DNA of 64,000 nucleotides, taken from Chaetorhynchus papuensis. Its lineage: Eukaryota > Chordata > Aves > Passeriformes > Rhipiduridae. A model generated the notes under the pieces. That model searched no databases and was not told where the DNA came from. It was given only the letters and a program-made list of their open reading frames with translations. Below are positions 61,501 through 64,000 of the stretch, one piece after another (position 1 is the stretch's first letter; every line of letters begins with the position of its first letter). The stretch lies in contig VWYX01000917.1 in assembly GCA_013396525.1 (NCBI GenBank), forward strand, positions 167,829-231,828, in the 5' to 3' direction. The position numbers and the translations under genes were made by a program.

Positions 61501-64000
61501 TGGCAAAAACTTCGGATGCTGCCCCAGCCCCGGGTTGCCCGTGCCCTGCAGCACCCGTGATGTGACCACAGCGACAGACCCAAGAGACGGCAGCTTCCAC
61601 AAACGCTCCTTGGATATTCCTGATGCTGGGCTGCTCCAGCCCCAAACCAGCCTCCTCCACCAGCCTGCACGGAGGAGGAAGCTGAGCAGCACTGATGAGC
61701 TCCAGAGGGAGTCATGCCCTGCTTTCCTTGACCAGAAACAGAGGCCTCAGGGGAAATGGAAGGAATGAGTCGCATAGCTCTAAACTAGGCCACGATATTA
61801 AATGCAGTTTAAAGTGAAAGATGAAAAATTCCATCTCTGCTCCTTTCAGGCCATGTAGGACAGAATATGCAAAACATTAATCCTGTTTGTGCTTTGATCC
61901 ACTGCCAACTATCTGTCATCAAAAGGGCAAGGGAAAGGAGAAAAATTTTGGAGTGCTGTTCTGTTCTATACAATGGGAGTCACTCCATGTCACGCAAACA
62001 ATTCTGCTCTTATAAATCTCCTTTTTGCAGACTGATGTAATGATAAAAAAGATTCAATCTCCACTCTTACGTACAGGGACTGGAGCTGTCTGCCTGGATT
62101 TAACATCAGGAACATCACAGCAAGTTCTTGTAATGTAAGATATGATTATTAGCCTAAGTCATGTGCCTAATAATCACTACATTTCTATTAACCAAGGAAC
62201 ATTTCACACAGACTACACCCTAAAAATACATCTTTCAAACCTTAAAAGGATTCCCATTTAATAACTGCTGGCTATGTATGATTTTATGCCAACATACCTG
62301 ACTGTATAGACAATGCCTGGGAAGTGTTTTTATCAGGAGTGAGTGGTCACAGCCAGCAATATCAAAAGAGCACCAACAATTCAGAGAGTTTTCACCCCGT
62401 AAGTCAACATTTTGCTTGTAGCTGGGAGGGGAACACTTCAGATACTTCTGTAATTGTATAGTTACAGAAAATTAGTTAATATAGATCCCCCCATCCCACA
62501 CCAACATTCAGATGTATCCATGCTATCAGAGGGGCTTTTCACTTAACATGGTCAAACATCCGCCATGTGGACAGATTTGGACTCAGTCTCAAAGGAGGAA
62601 CTACAAAGCAAAGGACTTTAATTAAATGAGCAGTCTCCCAGCTCCCTGCCTACTCTTTCCCTGGCTACATCCCATCCAGTTGTTCAGACACACACTAAGT
62701 GCCTCTGAGCCGAACATGACCTTTCCTGGGAAGAAGGCAGCTGCTTCAGTCAAATCAGAGGCTGTGCATCCAGGCACTGATCCAGTTGTTAAACCATGCA
62801 AATGCTCCTTTCGCAGCATCCACCAGTGTCCCAGTGTCCCTTTGTTTGGGCTACAGCCACACAGAGCACTGCACGCTTCTCCATACGGGAGCTCTCCTCG
62901 TGTGCCAGCAAATATTAAGCAAGTCAGTACAAAAGCCACCCTCCCACAACTATTTCCCAACGCGTGGATAACCCAGCCTGGTCAAGTCTTGCAGAGGGTG
63001 CCACTGCTGCGGCCACAGCCTCTCCTCCAGTGCAACATAAGGCACACAGAGATAAGAGCATCCACTGGATGATCAGATTCCTTAGGGCTCAACTCAACTC
63101 CTGACACAGACACGTGGTGACAGTGGAGATGCCCTGTGGTACCCAACATCTACACAGAACTGGCACCAGATGCCCAAAGAAGCAACTCAGTAGAGGCTTA
63201 GGAAGTCCAAGGTATCAGGACCTGTGTATGGACATCACACAGAACTGACATTCATCACCTTCCAAGATGAAATATTTGCTAGATTCATGTGCAACAGCAG
63301 ACCCTGAATAGAGCTGGTCCTATCAATAATCTCATATCATCTGCTGGAACAAAGCAAGACAAATGTTTGAGTCGCACTGCCAAATATCTACTACACATTT
63401 CTGTAGCAGAGGGACTTTCCTGCAGTAGTCTGAGTTGTATCAATCTCTTAAATAAACTGTGTGAGCAAAAAGCCCACACATGCTGCATTTGCAGTATGGC
63501 TGAAGTGCCAGCAACAACACTGCCTGGGAAAATGAAACAAGGGCTGACTCCAAAACCTGGGCTGATAGAAGGTTCCCTTTTTTCTTGCAAGAAGCCCAAG
63601 TCTAAAATTGTGTCCAAGACACAAATTCACTGGGGGTTGAGGGGAGATGCAGAACTGTAACAGGTACCATTTCCAGTCTGACCATGTCTAGTAGCAGTTT
63701 GGTAATAAAAAGGCTGATTTGACCACCAAAAATATGGGCATCCAGAGTCTGCAAGTTCCACAGCTGCAACACGGAGAACCAGAAATCTGTAGCAGTTTGC
63801 GTGAACCAATTTACTCAGCGTATTTTGGAAACCATCAATGTGGTAGCAATGTGCGAGTACTCACTAATAGAGGATAGGTCTCAAAGCTGAACTGAAAACC
63901 AGTTCACTTCAGAGTCCCTCAGTCTCCAGAGATGGTTAACCTTAACCATGAATAAAAATTATGAAACTAATTAATAAAGTCACCTAGCATGCTCTAGAGA
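58580..64000 (-). other. SSH2: SSH2 upstream intron (partial, continues past the window)
   Basis: About 5.4 kb upstream of the acadic exon's acceptor. I looked for a first exon encoding a start like MALVTVQRSP on the minus strand and did not find one, nor a CpG island of the size expected for the main promoter. Only a mildly CpG-enriched stretch at about 61150-61300 stands out. The first exon and main promoter are therefore inferred to lie beyond 64000. Confidence 0.75.
61172..61183 (+). promoter_or_regulatory. CTCF-like motif in a mildly CpG-rich stretch
   Basis: CCGCTAGAGGGG resembles the CTCF core (CCgCnAGrkGGC) with a G where the last C is expected. The surrounding 150 bp (61150-61300) is enriched in CpG relative to its neighbours. 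Motif resemblance only. Confidence 0.2.

Noticed and set aside
62626..63072. 148-codon plus-strand frame
   Set aside because: No recognisable family, splice context or promoter; length is within chance expectation.

Overview
The window is vertebrate nuclear DNA, almost certainly from a bird. It holds GT-AG-split exons, long introns of moderate GC, one CpG island and very few interspersed repeats. The two repeats I can name are fragments of the 3' end of a CR1 LINE, the typical avian/reptilian retroposon. I cannot name the species.

One protein-coding gene explains every convincing exon: SSH2 (slingshot protein phosphatase 2), transcribed on the minus strand. Its stop codon is at 1059-1061 and its exons climb to 58.58 kb. 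I assembled 14 coding exons with matching phases. They join into one open frame of 4110 nt (1369 residues plus stop): 47316-47371, 28943-29046, 24407-24471, 19616-19737, 17911-17979, 17084-17149, 15867-16061, 13983-14076, 13726-13854, 11595-11641, 10073-10219, 9289-9489, 4285-5128 and 1059-3029. In order they encode a unique N-terminus, the slingshot N-terminal (A/B) region, a DEK_C-like region, the dual-specificity phosphatase domain with its HCKMGVSR P-loop, and a long serine-rich tail. SSH2 dephosphorylates and so activates cofilin/ADF at Ser3, driving actin filament turnover.

The most interesting point is the 5' end. A 44-nt exon at 58536-58579 encodes the acidic segment EADSGEEECRSQPR found near the N-terminus of the canonical protein. 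A different first exon inside a CpG island at 47316-47371 encodes MIPYFSDNAVISQGAIAQ. Both end in the same phase and both can splice to the exon at 28943-29046. The window therefore appears to contain an internal alternative promoter. The canonical ATG exon is not found here and presumably lies beyond base 64000. The internal promoter carries CCAAT, GC-box and E-box motifs, a G-rich minisatellite with a roughly 10/30-bp period and quadruplex potential, and a pyrimidine tract.

Layout: 1-1058, 3' UTR that runs off the window; 1059-17979, densely exonic part (phosphatase domain and tail); 17980-47315, larger 5' introns; 46.7-47.9 kb, CpG island and alternative first exon; 47.9-58.5 kb, intron of the long transcript; 58536-58579, upstream coding exon; 58580-64000, most of another intron. 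I found no convincing second gene, tRNA, rRNA, miRNA hairpin or intact mobile element. Many open frames occur but look like chance or shadows of SSH2 exons.
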